From NCBI GenBank assembly GCA_012840465.1, contig DULJ01000089.1, positions 58,490 to 122,489 of the forward strand: a stretch of 64,000 nucleotides of DNA, in the 5' to 3' direction. The stretch comes from Caryophanales bacterium (lineage in GTDB: Bacteria > Bacillota > Bacilli > Bacillales > Bacillaceae_J). A program made the position numbers and the translations under genes. Positions 1 through 10,302 of the stretch are shown piece by piece (position 1 is the first letter of the stretch; the number at the start of each line of letters is the position of its first letter). The notes under the pieces were generated by a model. The model saw only the letters and a program-made list of their open reading frames with translations, was not told the origin of the DNA and searched no databases.

Positions 1-214
1 GCAGTTTATTTAAAGCTTCCTCAACTAGCTTTCGAACGGTCTCTGGGTTAATAGTTAGTCTTTGTAAAATGCTAGTAGTGATCCCATCTTCTTGGGTAAG
101 GAGTGAAAAAAATACATGTTCAACGTCCACTTGCTGGTGCCCTTTTCTAACAGCCAAAGACTGGGCGTTGACTAAAGCTTCTTGCGTTTTCTCAGTCATT
201 TTATTCATATCCAT
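1..214 (-). CDS. clpB: ClpB disaggregase, N-terminal fragment (runs off the window)
   Basis: Only the first 71 codons are present. The translation starts MDMNKMTEKTQEAL and continues with the Clp repeat-type N domain (SLAVRKGHQQVDVEHVFFSL), which matches the start of ClpB, the Hsp100 AAA+ chaperone that works with DnaK to dissolve protein aggregates in the cytoplasm. The ATG at 212-214 follows a GAGAGGG ribosome site at a good distance. The two ATPase modules would lie beyond the left edge, so the family call rests on the N domain alone. ClpC or ClpA are less likely because the opening DMNKMTEKTQEALVNAQ is ClpB-like. Confidence 0.85.
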   Translation of the reverse strand, partial: MDMNKMTEKTQEALVNAQSLAVRKGHQQVDVEHVFFSLLTQEDGITTSILQRLTINPETVRKLVEEALNKL

Positions 215-302
215 ATTAATCCCTCTCATCCTTTTGAATTTTTTGACCAATTTTGACCTATTTATATTATAAGCCCTTTTACTAACAAAATTCAACAAAT
301 TA

Positions 303-340
303 GCAAAAAAAATCCGCCCAGTGCATTCAGGCGGATTGTG
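303..340 (-). terminator. Rho-independent terminator after yjzC
   Basis: An 8-bp stem (AATCCGCC at 311-318 with GGCGGATT at 330-337) is followed on the minus strand by a T-rich run, complementary to the A-tract at 305-312. It lies between the end of yjzC and the start of clpB. Confidence 0.8.
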
Positions 341-344
341 CTTC

Positions 345-527
345 TTATTTAAATTTACTCTTATACGTCCAGACACGGTTATCGTTTGAATTCTCCGGGA
401 ACCGCTCCCCAACTTCAAGCCTAATTGATTGTGGTTTCTGGACCATTGATCCAGTTTCACCAATTTCAACATAAATTCCGTTATTCGGTGCTTTCTGACC
501 AGCGCGAAATTGACGTGGTTGCCCCAT
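345..527 (-). CDS. yjzC: YjzC family small protein
   Basis: A 60-residue protein starting MGQPRQFRAGQKAPNNGIYV, with the conserved GETGS and WTYKSKFK ending of the YjzC family. Its function is unknown. I chose the ATG at 525-527 because AGGAGG lies just upstream at the right spacing; an upstream in-frame start would add five residues (MEVFI) and overlap that ribosome site. It lies just past the arginine operon, as I recall it doing in B. subtilis, and has its own terminator. It is soluble and basic, with no membrane segment. Confidence 0.85.
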   Translation of the reverse strand: MGQPRQFRAGQKAPNNGIYVEIGETGSMVQKPQSIRLEVGERFPENSNDNRVWTYKSKFK

Positions 528-542
528 TATAAAAACCTCCAT

Positions 543-623
543 AAATTTAAAATACGATGTGCATTCATCTCGCCACTTATGGCAGCGAAAGACTTGTGCT
601 GAATGAAGTTAAAGGTTCACTAC
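543..623. repeat. Family A dispersed repeat, partial copy 1
   Basis: The stretch holds a degenerate version of the segment at 11424-11495: AATTTAAAATAC, GCATTCATCTC, CCACTTATGG, then GCTGAATGAAGTTAAA. It lies between argF and yjzC. The inner hairpin is damaged (GCAGCG where other copies have GAAGTG). Confidence 0.7.
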
Positions 624-685
624 TATTATGTCCGAATACCTTAAACTCATTTGTGGAGAAAAATGGTGAAAGCGCCTCATTATGA

Positions 686-1642
686 TTATTTATTTAAGAG
701 GCCTAAAATTAATGCTTTTTGTACGTGAAGACGGTTGCCAGCCTCTTGAACAACAACTGAATGTGGGCCATCGATGATTTCAGCAGTTACTTCTTCGCCG
801 CGGTGAGCAGGTAAGCAATGCATAAAAGAATAATCATCGTTAGCATATTGCATTAATTCAGAATTAACCTGGTATGGTTGCAAAATCTGCATTCTTTCTG
901 CAGCCTCGTCTTCAAAGCCCATACTTGTCCATACATCAGTATAGATGAAATCAGCCCCTTTAACGGCTTCAATTGGATCAGTCATTACTTCGATAGTAGC
1001 TCCTGTTTCTGCAGCAAACTTTTTAGCAATCTCAACTACTTCTGCTGTTGGTTGATATGCATCCGGACAAGCAACAATGCAATCCACCCCAACTTTTGCA
1101 GAGCCGATCATTAGGGAATGGGCTACATTATTGCCATCGCCAACGTATACAAGCTTTTGCCCTTTCAAACTTCCTTTAACTTCATAAATTGTCATTAAGT
1201 CGGCTAAAGCCTGACATGGATGATAATCATCTGTTAGGGCATTAATAACAGGGATCGTTGCATGTTTCGCTAGTTCGACAACACGTTCATGTTCAAAAGT
1301 TCGAATCATAATAATATCGATGTACTCAGACAACACTTCTGCTGTATCCGAAATCGGCTCCCCTCTTCCTAATTGCGTATCCTTACTGCTTAAGAAAATA
1401 GCATGGCCACCTAATTGAGTCATTCCTGCTTCAAAAGAAACTCGAGTACGTGTTGATGATTTTTCAAAAATCATTCCCATCGTTTTTCCTTTTAATACAT
1501 CTAAGTGTTGACCAGCTTTGTGCAGCTTCTTCAACTCAACAGCTGTTTTAATGATATCTATGATTTCTTCTTCGGTTAAATCAATTAATGTTAATAGATC
1601 ATCTACATGCAATTTCGGTGCGGCGATCGTTGTTGTACTCAT
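686..1642 (-). CDS. argF: Ornithine carbamoyltransferase
   Basis: A 318-residue cytoplasmic enzyme that joins carbamoyl phosphate to ornithine to give citrulline, the sixth step of arginine synthesis. The carbamoyl-phosphate loop STRTR is at residues 63-67, HPCQ at 141-144 and the ornithine-binding HCLP motif at 275-278, all intact; length is typical. It is the last gene of argCJBD-carAB-argF. Its ATG follows the carB stop codon with no gap, and its ribosome site (GGAAG) lies inside the end of carB, so the two are probably translationally coupled. A catabolic ArcB is unlikely given the biosynthetic neighbours. Confidence 0.97.
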   Translation of the reverse strand: MSTTTIAAPKLHVDDLLTLIDLTEEEIIDIIKTAVELKKLHKAGQHLDVLKGKTMGMIFEKSSTRTRVSFEAGMTQLGGHAIFLSSKDTQLGRGEPISDTAEVLSEYIDIIMIRTFEHERVVELAKHATIPVINALTDDYHPCQALADLMTIYEVKGSLKGQKLVYVGDGNNVAHSLMIGSAKVGVDCIVACPDAYQPTAEVVEIAKKFAAETGATIEVMTDPIEAVKGADFIYTDVWTSMGFEDEAAERMQILQPYQVNSELMQYANDDYSFMHCLPAHRGEEVTAEIIDGPHSVVVQEAGNRLHVQKALILGLLNK

Positions 1643-4600
1643 TTAAACCACTTCCTTTTCGATATTTGCTTTCGTTAGCCAATCCTGGATCGAATTTACA
1701 CTAAAACTACTTTCTCTAATTCCTAGTAAAAATCCTTCCACCGTTTCCCATTCTGTAAAAACATGCAGGCGATATTTTAACGCTAATTGGCGCTTTTCTA
1801 CTTCCTGTTCCGTTTTCTGTTTAGATAAACTAATTAGTGCCAATGCTTTTGGACTTTGCACCCATTTTTCATAATTCGCATCTTTAGCCACCATTAAGCC
1901 GGCTTCATTCATTAAGCTACCGATAGCTTCGATAAAATCGTTCTCCAATTCGCTGTCATCAATGAAGATTTCAGTTCTATTGTGCGCTTTTTGTTCATTC
2001 CAGTGGAATACTTTATAAAATGCCTCCTGCTTTGTTTCAGCAATAGCAATCCCTTCACCAGTTGATTTCATTTCCGGACCTAATACTGGATCTAATCCGG
2101 CCAGCTTGATCGTTGAAAACACTGGATATTTAATAGTGATATAGGGACGATCAGGTAAAAGACCTTTTTGCTCTGTAATATCACTTAAATATTTCCCAAG
2201 CAATAATTTTGTCGCATTTTGTATTACAGGTACGCCTGTTACCTTGCTTAAGATTGGCACTGTCCTACTTGCACGCGGATTTACCTCTAACACATACACA
2301 ATGCCATCAGAAAGAACAAATTGAATATTCATAATGCCTTTAAAGTTCAGTTCCTTTGCAATCCGTTTGGAGTACTCTGCCATTAGCACTTTTTCTTGTT
2401 CTGAAATGGATACGGAAGGTAAAATCGCTGTACTATCTCCTGAATGGACACCGGCTTTCTCAATATGCTCAATAATGGTAGGAATTAAAATTTCTTTTCC
2501 ATCCGTTAGGACATCTACTTCAGCTTCCTTGCCAGCAACATAAACATCTAATAGAATGGGAAATACCTGTTCATTTTGACCTGCTATTAACTGATCTAGT
2601 TCCTGTTCATTTTTAAGAATAATCATCCCTTTACCGCCAATAACATAGGATGGTCTTAAAAGAATCGGGAAACCAATCAATGCAGCTTTTGCTTTTAAAT
2701 CATTAGTATTTTCCGCAATTTCACCTGGTATATGTGGTACATCAACTTTACGTAAAAGCTGATAAAAACGATCACGGTTTTCTAGTTGATCAATAATGTC
2801 CTCACTCGTTCCAAGAAGGTTTACCCCTGCTTTTTCCAGTTCAGAAACTAGGTTAATGGCGGTCTGTCCTCCAAATTGAACGATTACGTCATTCGCCCCT
2901 TCGACTTCAAGCACATTAAGGACATCCTCCAACGTTAATGGTTCAAAATATAAGCGGTCTGCCATTTCATAATCTGTGCTGACAGTTTCCGGATTATTAT
3001 TAATCATTATTGTTTCATAGCCTTCTTCTTGAAGGGCTAAAACACCATGAACTGAGCTGTAATCAAATTCAATGCCCTGACCAATACGGATTGGTCCAGA
3101 GCCGATAATACATACTTTTTTCTTGTCGCTTTTTTCAACCTCACACTCACCGAAATAGCTTGAATAATAATATGGTGTGTTCGCTTCGAATTCAGCTGCA
3201 CATGTATCAACCATTTTATAGGCTACACGAATGTTAAAACCTTTTCTTAAGTCACGAAGCGCGGATTCAGAAACATTCCAAGCTTTTGCCAAATAGGTAT
3301 CCGAGAAGCCGTACTTTTTCACTTTTTTCATAAACTCTTCTGACAGATTATCAGTTGTATAAGCATCAATTTCCCGCTCCATTTGAATTAAACGATCAAA
3401 AAGATTTAAGAAAAATGAATTGATTTTTGTTTCTTGTTCAATCCTCTTTATATCAACGCCTCTTCTAATTAACTCTAAAATAGCAAAGAAGCGACGATCA
3501 TCTGCGTTTTTGACAATTTTCCAAAGGTCCTCTTTATTTAGCTTTTCAATTGACGCATGCTTTAAACCTACAGTGCCTATTTCTAATGAACGGACCCCTT
3601 TTTGTAATGCACTTTCTAAATTCCTGTCAATCGCCATTACTTCACCAGTTGCCTTCATTTGCGTACCTAACACACGATTGGCAGTTGGGAATTTGTCAAA
3701 CGGCCAGCAAGGGAATTTAACGACAACATAGTCTAAGGCCGGCTCGAAGCTCGCATAGGTATGCCCTGTAACTGGGTTTAATAATTCATCTAATGTGTAA
3801 CCAAGGCTTAATTTCGCAGCGATACGGGCAATTGGATATCCGGTTGCTTTGGAAGCAAGCGCTGAAGAACGGCTTACACGAGGATTTACTTCAATTAAGT
3901 AATAATTTTTACTTACCGGGTCTAATGCGAATTGAATATTGCATCCGCCAATAATCCCTAGTGCACGAATGATTTTGACAGATGCGGCACGTAGCATTTG
4001 AAACTCAACATCTGTTAATGTCTGCGATGGCGCGACGACAATTGAATCACCTGTATGGATTCCAACCGGGTCGATATTTTCCATATTACAAATCGTAATA
4101 CATGTATCACTTGAATCACGCATAACCTCATATTCTATTTCCTTAAAGCCAGCGATGCTTTTTTCAATTAAACATTGTGTGATTGGACTGGCATCAAGCC
4201 CGCTCCTAACAAGATCGATGAAGGCGTCATGATCATTGGCAATCCCACCTCCAAAGCCTCCCAATGTATAAGCTGGCCTTACGATAATTGGAAAACCAAC
4301 CTTTTTTGCAAAATTAAGCGCCGATTCAATATCTTCAACGATTTCACTTTCAGGTACAGGTTCATTAAGTTCGTGCATAAGTTCACGGAAGGCCTCACGA
4401 TCCTCCCCTTTTTTAATCGATTCAATCGGAGTGCCTAAAAGTTTCACACCATACTTTTCTAATACACCTTTTTCATGAAGAGAAAAAGCAAGGTTTAAGC
4501 CAGTTTGACCTCCAAGCGTTGCTAAGATTCCATCTGGATTTTCTTTTACGATAATTTTCTCAATACTCTCCACTGTAAGAGGTTCGAAATAAACAGCATC

Positions 4601-4783
4601 TGCGTTGGCTTCGTCAGTCATAATCGTTGCAGGATTATTATTCACAAGGATGACGCGGCAGCCCTCCTCTTTCAAAGCTAAACAGGCTTGCGTGCCTGCA
4701 TAATCAAACTCTGCAGCCTGCCCAATTACAATGGGACCTGATCCGATTACTAGTACCGTCTGGATGTCATTCGATTTAGGCAT
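1643..4783 (-). CDS. carB: Carbamoyl-phosphate synthase large subunit, arginine-linked
   Basis: A 1046-residue protein with two homologous ATP-grasp halves. The first opens VLVIGSGPIVIGQAAEFDYA and the second VCIIGSGPIRIGQGIEFDYS near residue 560. A short C-terminal allosteric-type domain follows. It uses ammonia from CarA, bicarbonate and two ATP to make carbamoyl phosphate. The start overlaps the end of carA by 8 bp, which points to coupled translation and assembly of the heterodimer. Its place among arg genes suggests it is the arginine-repressed paralogue, with a separate PyrAB enzyme elsewhere; that second enzyme is inferred, not seen. Confidence 0.97.
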   Translation of the reverse strand: MPKSNDIQTVLVIGSGPIVIGQAAEFDYAGTQACLALKEEGCRVILVNNNPATIMTDEANADAVYFEPLTVESIEKIIVKENPDGILATLGGQTGLNLAFSLHEKGVLEKYGVKLLGTPIESIKKGEDREAFRELMHELNEPVPESEIVEDIESALNFAKKVGFPIIVRPAYTLGGFGGGIANDHDAFIDLVRSGLDASPITQCLIEKSIAGFKEIEYEVMRDSSDTCITICNMENIDPVGIHTGDSIVVAPSQTLTDVEFQMLRAASVKIIRALGIIGGCNIQFALDPVSKNYYLIEVNPRVSRSSALASKATGYPIARIAAKLSLGYTLDELLNPVTGHTYASFEPALDYVVVKFPCWPFDKFPTANRVLGTQMKATGEVMAIDRNLESALQKGVRSLEIGTVGLKHASIEKLNKEDLWKIVKNADDRRFFAILELIRRGVDIKRIEQETKINSFFLNLFDRLIQMEREIDAYTTDNLSEEFMKKVKKYGFSDTYLAKAWNVSESALRDLRKGFNIRVAYKMVDTCAAEFEANTPYYYSSYFGECEVEKSDKKKVCIIGSGPIRIGQGIEFDYSSVHGVLALQEEGYETIMINNNPETVSTDYEMADRLYFEPLTLEDVLNVLEVEGANDVIVQFGGQTAINLVSELEKAGVNLLGTSEDIIDQLENRDRFYQLLRKVDVPHIPGEIAENTNDLKAKAALIGFPILLRPSYVIGGKGMIILKNEQELDQLIAGQNEQVFPILLDVYVAGKEAEVDVLTDGKEILIPTIIEHIEKAGVHSGDSTAILPSVSISEQEKVLMAEYSKRIAKELNFKGIMNIQFVLSDGIVYVLEVNPRASRTVPILSKVTGVPVIQNATKLLLGKYLSDITEQKGLLPDRPYITIKYPVFSTIKLAGLDPVLGPEMKSTGEGIAIAETKQEAFYKVFHWNEQKAHNRTEIFIDDSELENDFIEAIGSLMNEAGLMVAKDANYEKWVQSPKALALISLSKQKTEQEVEKRQLALKYRLHVFTEWETVEGFLLGIRESSFSVNSIQDWLTKANIEKEVV

Positions 4784-5861
4784 AAACTTTTTCTCTCCTT
4801 ACACTATTCATCAAGCTAACAAAGTCGTCAAATAACCAAGAACTATCGCTTAGTCCTGGATGTGCTTCAGGATGGAATTGAACCGAAATAATCGGTAGAC
4901 TTTTATGAGTCATGCCTTCCACAGATTTATCATTTACATTTAAATATGTCGCTGAAAAACCGGTCCCTTCTAAACTACTGTCGTCAACGATAAAGGTGTG
5001 ATTTTGCGATGTCATAAACACTTTTTTCTTACTTAAATCGATAACAGGCTGATTCGCACCATGATGACCGAACTTTAACTTTTTCGTGTTAGCACCAAAC
5101 GCAAGAGCAAGTAATTGGTGTCCTAGACAAATAGCCAATGTTGGGTATTTTAATGCTAATTTTTTAATAATAGGTAAATAGAAGGTTAGTTGCATTGGAT
5201 CACCAGGTCCATTTGACAACATGATTCCATCTGGATTTAAAGATTCAATTGTTTCGTATGGAGTGTTATATGGAACAACAGTTACTTTACAACCAACATG
5301 GTTTAAAGAAGTAACAATTGATTTTTTATAACCGAAATCAATTAACACAACATGATCTAAGCCAGTGCCGTACGTTTCAATTTTGGTCGTTGAAACTTCA
5401 TTCGTTAACATTTTCTCTTCAATTGGAGTGTAATTTTCAAGGGTTGCCTGTTTTGGATCCAACACCATCTGCCCACCCATTACACCTGTTGTGCGAATTC
5501 TTTTAACAACTGCACGCGTATCAATATTCATCAACATCGGGATATTCCATTTTTGTAAATAATCCGCAAAAGTACTAACTGCTTCATAATGATGACTTTC
5601 TATACTGCATTCACTGACAATAACCCCAGAAACATGTGGAACCACGCTTTCAAAGTCAACATCATTTATCCCATAATTTCCGATTAACGGATAAGTAAAT
5701 ACAACAATTTGTCCTTTAAAGGAAGGGTCTGTTAGGACCTCCTGATAACCAGTCATTCCAGTGAAAAATACTACTTCACCTTCAAGCGGTTCTGCAGGTG
5801 TTGGGCCGACCCAGTTTCCTTCGAATTGATCCCCATTTTCTAAAACTAGATAACCCTTCAA
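4776..5861 (-). CDS. carA: Carbamoyl-phosphate synthase small subunit (glutaminase)
   Basis: A 361-residue class I glutamine amidotransferase that releases ammonia for CarB. The N-terminal CPSase domain is followed by the GATase domain with LSNGPGDP (residues 215-222), the nucleophile Cys245 in CLGHQ, and the His/Glu pair in QFHPEAHPG. The start is a TTG at 5859-5861 preceded by a GGGGGG run; no better ATG exists upstream. It sits 75 bp downstream of argD and overlaps carB by 8 bp. Confidence 0.96.
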   Translation of the reverse strand: MKGYLVLENGDQFEGNWVGPTPAEPLEGEVVFFTGMTGYQEVLTDPSFKGQIVVFTYPLIGNYGINDVDFESVVPHVSGVIVSECSIESHHYEAVSTFADYLQKWNIPMLMNIDTRAVVKRIRTTGVMGGQMVLDPKQATLENYTPIEEKMLTNEVSTTKIETYGTGLDHVVLIDFGYKKSIVTSLNHVGCKVTVVPYNTPYETIESLNPDGIMLSNGPGDPMQLTFYLPIIKKLALKYPTLAICLGHQLLALAFGANTKKLKFGHHGANQPVIDLSKKKVFMTSQNHTFIVDDSSLEGTGFSATYLNVNDKSVEGMTHKSLPIISVQFHPEAHPGLSDSSWLFDDFVSLMNSVRREKVYA

Positions 5862-5936
5862 TCTTTTGCCCCCCGTGACGTATATTTATTACCTATAAGG
5901 TATTTTTATTCACTGATAGTGAAAAAATATGCAGCC

Positions 5937-7094
5937 TTAGCTTGGCAGGCTACTATATTTTGTTAGTGTATTCTTAAGTATTTGAACAGCCTCATCTATC
6001 TCTTCATAAGAAACAGTTAATGGCGGTAATAGTCTTATAACCTTGGGACCCGCAACTAATACAAGTAAACCTGCTTTATGAATTTCTGCAATGATGGGTG
6101 CCACATCTTGGTCACATTGAATACCTAGCAGTAAACCTTTTCCTTTTACATCTTTCACAAAAGGAATATTTTCCAGTTGTTCTTTTAACTGATTTCTTAA
6201 ATATTCACCTTTTTCACTTACTGCCTGCAAAAACTCCGGTTGGAAAATTTCATCTAATGTGGCCTTAGCCGCAGCCATTGCAAGTGGGGTTCCACCAAAA
6301 GTAGAGCCGTGTGTTCCTGGGCTGAATGTGTCCTTTAAATGTGCTTTTCCGATCATTGCACCGACTGGAAATCCACTTCCAAGACCTTTCGCAGTTGTAA
6401 TGATATCCGGTGAAAGACCAACATGTTGATAAGCAAATGCCTTTCCAGTTCTGCCAATCCCTGTTTGCACTTCATCAATAATGAATAGGGCACCAAACTT
6501 TTTGCATAGCGCTTCACACTTTTTCAAAAATGCTTCATTGGCAGCATTTACTCCGCCCTCACCTTGAATGACTTCAAGCATGATTGCCGCTACATCCTCA
6601 CTCATTTCAGCTTCAATCGCTTTTTCATCATTGTATGGTAAATAAATAAATTCTTCCAAAAGAGTACCGAAACCGGTATGAACCTTGTCTTGCCCTGTCG
6701 CACACATCGTTGCAAATGTTCTTCCATGAAAGGATTGGACAAATGTGATAATTTTATTTCTTCCTGTATGCTTTCTAGCCATTTTGATTGCTGCTTCATT
6801 AGCTTCAGCGCCACTATTACAGAAGAATACATAGTCGCCACATGAATATTCTGTAAGTAAAGCTGCTACTTTTTCCTGATGGCTTGCTTGAAACAGGTTG
6901 GATACATGCCATACTTTATTTAACTGTTCCTCAATTGCTTTTTGCACTTTAGGTGGTCTATGCCCTAAATTACAAACTGCAATCCCAGTAACGAAGTCTA
7001 AGTATTCTTTTCCGTTACTATCTTTTACTTTAGTACCTTGTCCTTCGACTAATTCAATTTCCCAACGACTATAGTTTGGAAATAATGCTCCCAT
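5937..7094 (-). CDS. argD: Acetylornithine aminotransferase
   Basis: A class III PLP-dependent aminotransferase of 385 residues that converts N-acetylglutamate semialdehyde to N-acetylornithine with glutamate as donor. The PLP lysine is in [13 protein letters not shown] (about residue 236), and the [13 protein letters not shown] segment that stacks on the cofactor is present. I took the ATG at 7092-7094 because [12 protein letters not shown] aligns with the usual ArgD start; a GTG three codons upstream (7103) is possible. It follows argB by 17 bp. Confidence 0.95.
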   Translation of the reverse strand: MGALFPNYSRWEIELVEGQGTKVKDSNGKEYLDFVTGIAVCNLGHRPPKVQKAIEEQLNKVWHVSNLFQASHQEKVAALLTEYSCGDYVFFCNSGAEANEAAIKMARKHTGRNKIITFVQSFHGRTFATMCATGQDKVHTGFGTLLEEFIYLPYNDEKAIEAEMSEDVAAIMLEVIQGEGGVNAANEAFLKKCEALCKKFGALFIIDEVQTGIGRTGKAFAYQHVGLSPDIITTAKGLGSGFPVGAMIGKAHLKDTFSPGTHGSTFGGTPLAMAAAKATLDEIFQPEFLQAVSEKGEYLRNQLKEQLENIPFVKDVKGKGLLLGIQCDQDVAPIIAEIHKAGLLVLVAGPKVIRLLPPLTVSYEEIDEAVQILKNTLTKYSSLPS

Positions 7095-7111
7095 TCTTTT
7101 CACCTACTATT

Positions 7112-7891
7112 TTAAAATGTATGGACATGTTCTTTGACTATTTTTGTCCCAATAATTTGTCCGTCATTAACAATTTTTGTATCTTTTCCATTTACAATGA
7201 TTACTTCCTGCAAATCACCAGTCAAGGAATCAATCGCTGCTTTTACTTTCGGGATCATACCTCCGTAAATGGTTCCATCCTCGATTAAGATTTCAATTTC
7301 TTTCGGAGATATTTGCTCAATGATTTTTCCATCTTTAAGTATGCCCGGAACATCCGTTACAAATAGCAGCTGTTCAGCTCCGATCGCTTTTGCCACAGCT
7401 CCGGCCGCTGTATCCGCATTAATATTATATCTTTGGTCTTCATCATCGACACCAATTGGTGCAATAACTGGGACAAACCCAATTGCCATTAGCTCTAAAA
7501 CGAAGTCTGCATTCACTTGTTCAATTTCACCAACATAGCCAAGCTGTTCAAAATTGATTGGTTTTGCTTTTAAAAGCTGACCGTCTACACCTGCTAATCC
7601 AATCGTTTTGACCCCCGTTTTTTGTAGCTTTCCGACGATAGTTGTGTTTACCTTTCCAGCTAACACCATTTCGACAACTTCCATTACCTCTGCCGTCGTT
7701 TTTCTTAATCCATCAACGAATACAGATTCTATATTTAATGAGTTTAGGATCTGACCAATAGCAGGTCCTCCCCCATGCACTATGATCGGTTTTTTACCGA
7801 GCTTGACCAAGTCTGCAATACTTTCAAAAAAGTCATTGCTCAACTGTTCCAGTGTACTTCCCCCGCATTTTATTAAAACAATATCGTTCAA
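7112..7891 (-). CDS. argB: Acetylglutamate kinase
   Basis: A 259-residue amino-acid kinase that phosphorylates N-acetylglutamate. It has the ATP-binding KCGGSTL near the N-terminus, the glycine loop HGGGPAIGQ and the FVTDVPGIL segment. It lacks the N-terminal helix extension of arginine-inhibited kinases, as expected when ArgJ recycles acetyl groups. The start is a TTG at 7889-7891 with AAGGAAG eight bases upstream. Confidence 0.95.
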   Translation of the reverse strand: MNDIVLIKCGGSTLEQLSNDFFESIADLVKLGKKPIIVHGGGPAIGQILNSLNIESVFVDGLRKTTAEVMEVVEMVLAGKVNTTIVGKLQKTGVKTIGLAGVDGQLLKAKPINFEQLGYVGEIEQVNADFVLELMAIGFVPVIAPIGVDDEDQRYNINADTAAGAVAKAIGAEQLLFVTDVPGILKDGKIIEQISPKEIEILIEDGTIYGGMIPKVKAAIDSLTGDLQEVIIVNGKDTKIVNDGQIIGTKIVKEHVHTF

Positions 7892-7930
7892 GATTTGTTC
7901 TTCCTTTCCCGACTTTTATATCCTATTTAG

Positions 7931-9166
7931 TTATGATCTATAGCTTCCGTTAATTCGGACATAATCATAAGATAAATCACAACCCCATGCTTTTCCTTTG
8001 CCTTCTCCAATATGAAGATTTACTTTGATTACGACCTCTTTCCCTTTTAAATAAAGGGTTGCCTCTTCTTCCGAAAAATGAATCGGTTGACCTGCTTTTA
8101 ACATCTGGATATCGCCAATAAAAACATCGACTAAATTAGGATTGACAGGGGCACCACAATAGCCAACTGCGCAAATAATCCGACCCCAGTTTGCATCAGC
8201 CCCAAATATGGCTGTTTTTACTAGTGAGGATCCGACTACACTTTTTGCAATCTTTCCTGCATCTTCATCGCTAAGAGCACCTTCTACCTGAACCTCAACA
8301 AGCTTTGTAGCTCCTTCTCCGTCTCTTGCAATTTCTTTTGCTAAATCTTCACAGGTCATTTGCAGCGCTTGATAAAATACACCCCATTCTGGATGGTCGG
8401 CTGTTAATGATTCATTTTCTGCCATTCCATTTGCCATCACAAGAACCATATCATTCGTTGATGTATCACCATCAACGGTAATACGATTAAATGTTTTATT
8501 CGTAATATCACTTAGTGCATTTTGAAGGTCTTTAGATTCAATATTAGCATCGGTTGTTACGAAGCCAAGCATAGTGGCCATATTGGGATGAATCATCCCT
8601 GAACCTTTGGCTGCTCCAGCAATCGTTACTGTTTTTCCATTAATCTCAATTTCGTAACATGTTGTTTTCGCTACCAGGTCCGTTGTTAAAATGGCCTTAC
8701 TGAAAAGATCGCCGCCTTCAATAGAAGGAACTGGACTCAACTGTTCAATCCCTGCCGAAATCTTCTCCATCGGCATTAATTCACCGATTACTCCGGTTGA
8801 AGCAACAGCAACATAATGTTCTTCTAATGAGAACTTTTCGGATACTTCCTTTCTTATTGTTATAGCATCTTTTTCACCTTGTTCACCTGTACATGCGTTG
8901 GCATTACCACTATTACAGATAACCGCTTGAAGTTTGCCTTCTTTAGCAATGCTATCTTTTGTAATTTTCAAGGGTGCTGCTTGAAAAACGTTTAGAGTAT
9001 AAACTGCCCCGCAGCTTGCTGGAACTTCACTTAGGATGATTGCTAGATCTAATTTGTCTTTTTTGCGAAGGTTGGCATAGATCCCTGTTGCACTAAAACC
9101 TTTTGGGCTTGTTACTGAGCCGTTTTCAACCTTCTTAAATCGTTTGCTTTGCCCCTCTAAAATCAC
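7931..9166 (-). CDS. argJ: Bifunctional ornithine acetyltransferase / N-acetylglutamate synthase
   Basis: A 411-residue Ntn-type enzyme that moves the acetyl group from acetylornithine to glutamate, closing the acetyl cycle. The self-cleavage motif is HPNMATMLGFVTTD (about residues 192-206), where the Thr of ATML becomes the nucleophile of the beta chain. GTG at 9164-9166 is the start, with AAGGAGAG upstream. Acetylglutamate synthase activity as well as transfer is inferred from the absence of argA in the operon. Confidence 0.95.
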   Translation of the reverse strand: MILEGQSKRFKKVENGSVTSPKGFSATGIYANLRKKDKLDLAIILSEVPASCGAVYTLNVFQAAPLKITKDSIAKEGKLQAVICNSGNANACTGEQGEKDAITIRKEVSEKFSLEEHYVAVASTGVIGELMPMEKISAGIEQLSPVPSIEGGDLFSKAILTTDLVAKTTCYEIEINGKTVTIAGAAKGSGMIHPNMATMLGFVTTDANIESKDLQNALSDITNKTFNRITVDGDTSTNDMVLVMANGMAENESLTADHPEWGVFYQALQMTCEDLAKEIARDGEGATKLVEVQVEGALSDEDAGKIAKSVVGSSLVKTAIFGADANWGRIICAVGYCGAPVNPNLVDVFIGDIQMLKAGQPIHFSEEEATLYLKGKEVVIKVNLHIGEGKGKAWGCDLSYDYVRINGSYRS

Positions 9167-9202
9167 TGTCGTTCTCTCCTTTGGTTGTGGATGCTCTCTT
9201 TT

Positions 9203-9226
9203 ATTGTCTAGCTCCCGCTTTTCTTA
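9203..9226. repeat. Family B dispersed repeat, end fragment inside the arg operon
   Basis: The short intergenic gap between argC and argJ contains TTGTCTAGCTCCCGCTTTTC. This looks like the two ends of family B (TTGTCTAGCTCC arm and CGCTTTTC arm) joined with the centre missing. It does not interrupt a gene. Confidence 0.5.
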
Positions 9227-10264
9227 CGGATAAACAGGAACAAAATTAAGCCCTGTCTTTTCATCTAAACCCATCATAATATTTAAGTTTTGGATCGCCT
9301 GCCCTGCTGCCCCTTTAACTAGATTATCAATGACTGAGACAATCATGATTCGTCCAGTTCTTTCATCATACGCTAAACCGATATCGCAATAATTCGAACC
9401 GAAAACTTCTTTTGTTGAAGGGAAGATGCCTTTCGGACGAACCCTGACAAACGGTGTGTTTTCATAGGCTTCATTATAAAGTTCATGAAGCTCGTCAATT
9501 GTCATAGTATGTTTTGCTTTTGCATAAATAGTAGACATGATCCCTCTAGTCATTGGCACAAGATGCGTACTAAAGGTAATTGGTTGTATGTTTTTATTCC
9601 ATCCCTTTAATGTCTGCTCAATTTCTGGTATATGTTGATGTTGATTTACTTTATATATTTTAAAATTGTCATTCATTTCAGTATAATGGCTGATCGCGGA
9701 TATCGAACGTCCTGCACCGGATACAGCTGATTTTGCATCAACAATAATAGAATCTTCCATTATAAGTTCCTTTTGAACTAATGGCGCTAACCCAAGTTCA
9801 ACGGACGTTGAATAACAGCCAGGATTAGCGATTAATGTTGCTTTTTTAATCTCATCTTTATTCCATTCAGGTAAACCATAAACGGCTGCATCAATTATTT
9901 CCTTTGGAGCAGCGCACTTTTTATACCAATACTCATAATCCTCTAATTTTTTAATCCGTAAGTCTCCAGATAGATCAATAACTTTTAAACCATGCGCAAC
10001 TAAATCTGGTGATAGTTTACTGGAAATCCCCGACGGCGTTGCTAAAAAGACAAGATCAACGTTCTTAGCCATTTCCTCTGGATTAATTTCTTCCAATTTA
10101 TTAGAGATAATACCTTGTAAATGCGGATAACTTTCAGTATACGGTGTACCTTGCTGTGAAGAGGAGTGCAAAGATACAATTTCAACCTCGGGATGATGGT
10201 TCAATAACCGAATTAATTCCGCTCCGCCATATCCAGTTGCTCCTACGATTGCTATTCTCATCAT
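9224..10264 (-). CDS. argC: N-acetyl-gamma-glutamyl-phosphate reductase
   Basis: A 346-residue NADPH-dependent reductase, first gene of the operon, making N-acetylglutamate semialdehyde. The dinucleotide-binding loop IVGATGYGGAELIRLL is at the N-terminus and the catalytic cysteine lies in ANPGCYSTS (about residue 150). AGGAGG precedes two adjacent ATG codons at 10264 and 10261; either could be used. The promoter and candidate arginine-repressor boxes lie at 10303-10346. Confidence 0.96.
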   Translation of the reverse strand: MMRIAIVGATGYGGAELIRLLNHHPEVEIVSLHSSSQQGTPYTESYPHLQGIISNKLEEINPEEMAKNVDLVFLATPSGISSKLSPDLVAHGLKVIDLSGDLRIKKLEDYEYWYKKCAAPKEIIDAAVYGLPEWNKDEIKKATLIANPGCYSTSVELGLAPLVQKELIMEDSIIVDAKSAVSGAGRSISAISHYTEMNDNFKIYKVNQHQHIPEIEQTLKGWNKNIQPITFSTHLVPMTRGIMSTIYAKAKHTMTIDELHELYNEAYENTPFVRVRPKGIFPSTKEVFGSNYCDIGLAYDERTGRIMIVSVIDNLVKGAAGQAIQNLNIMMGLDEKTGLNFVPVYP

Positions 10265-10302
10265 TTGTCCTCCTATTCGTAAATTCTTTGAAATTAGTAT
10301 TT

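Noticed and set aside
69..272. A 67-codon plus-strand frame at the left edge with a hydrophobic end.
   Set aside because: It is antisense to the start of clpB and has no ribosome site; a shadow of the real gene.
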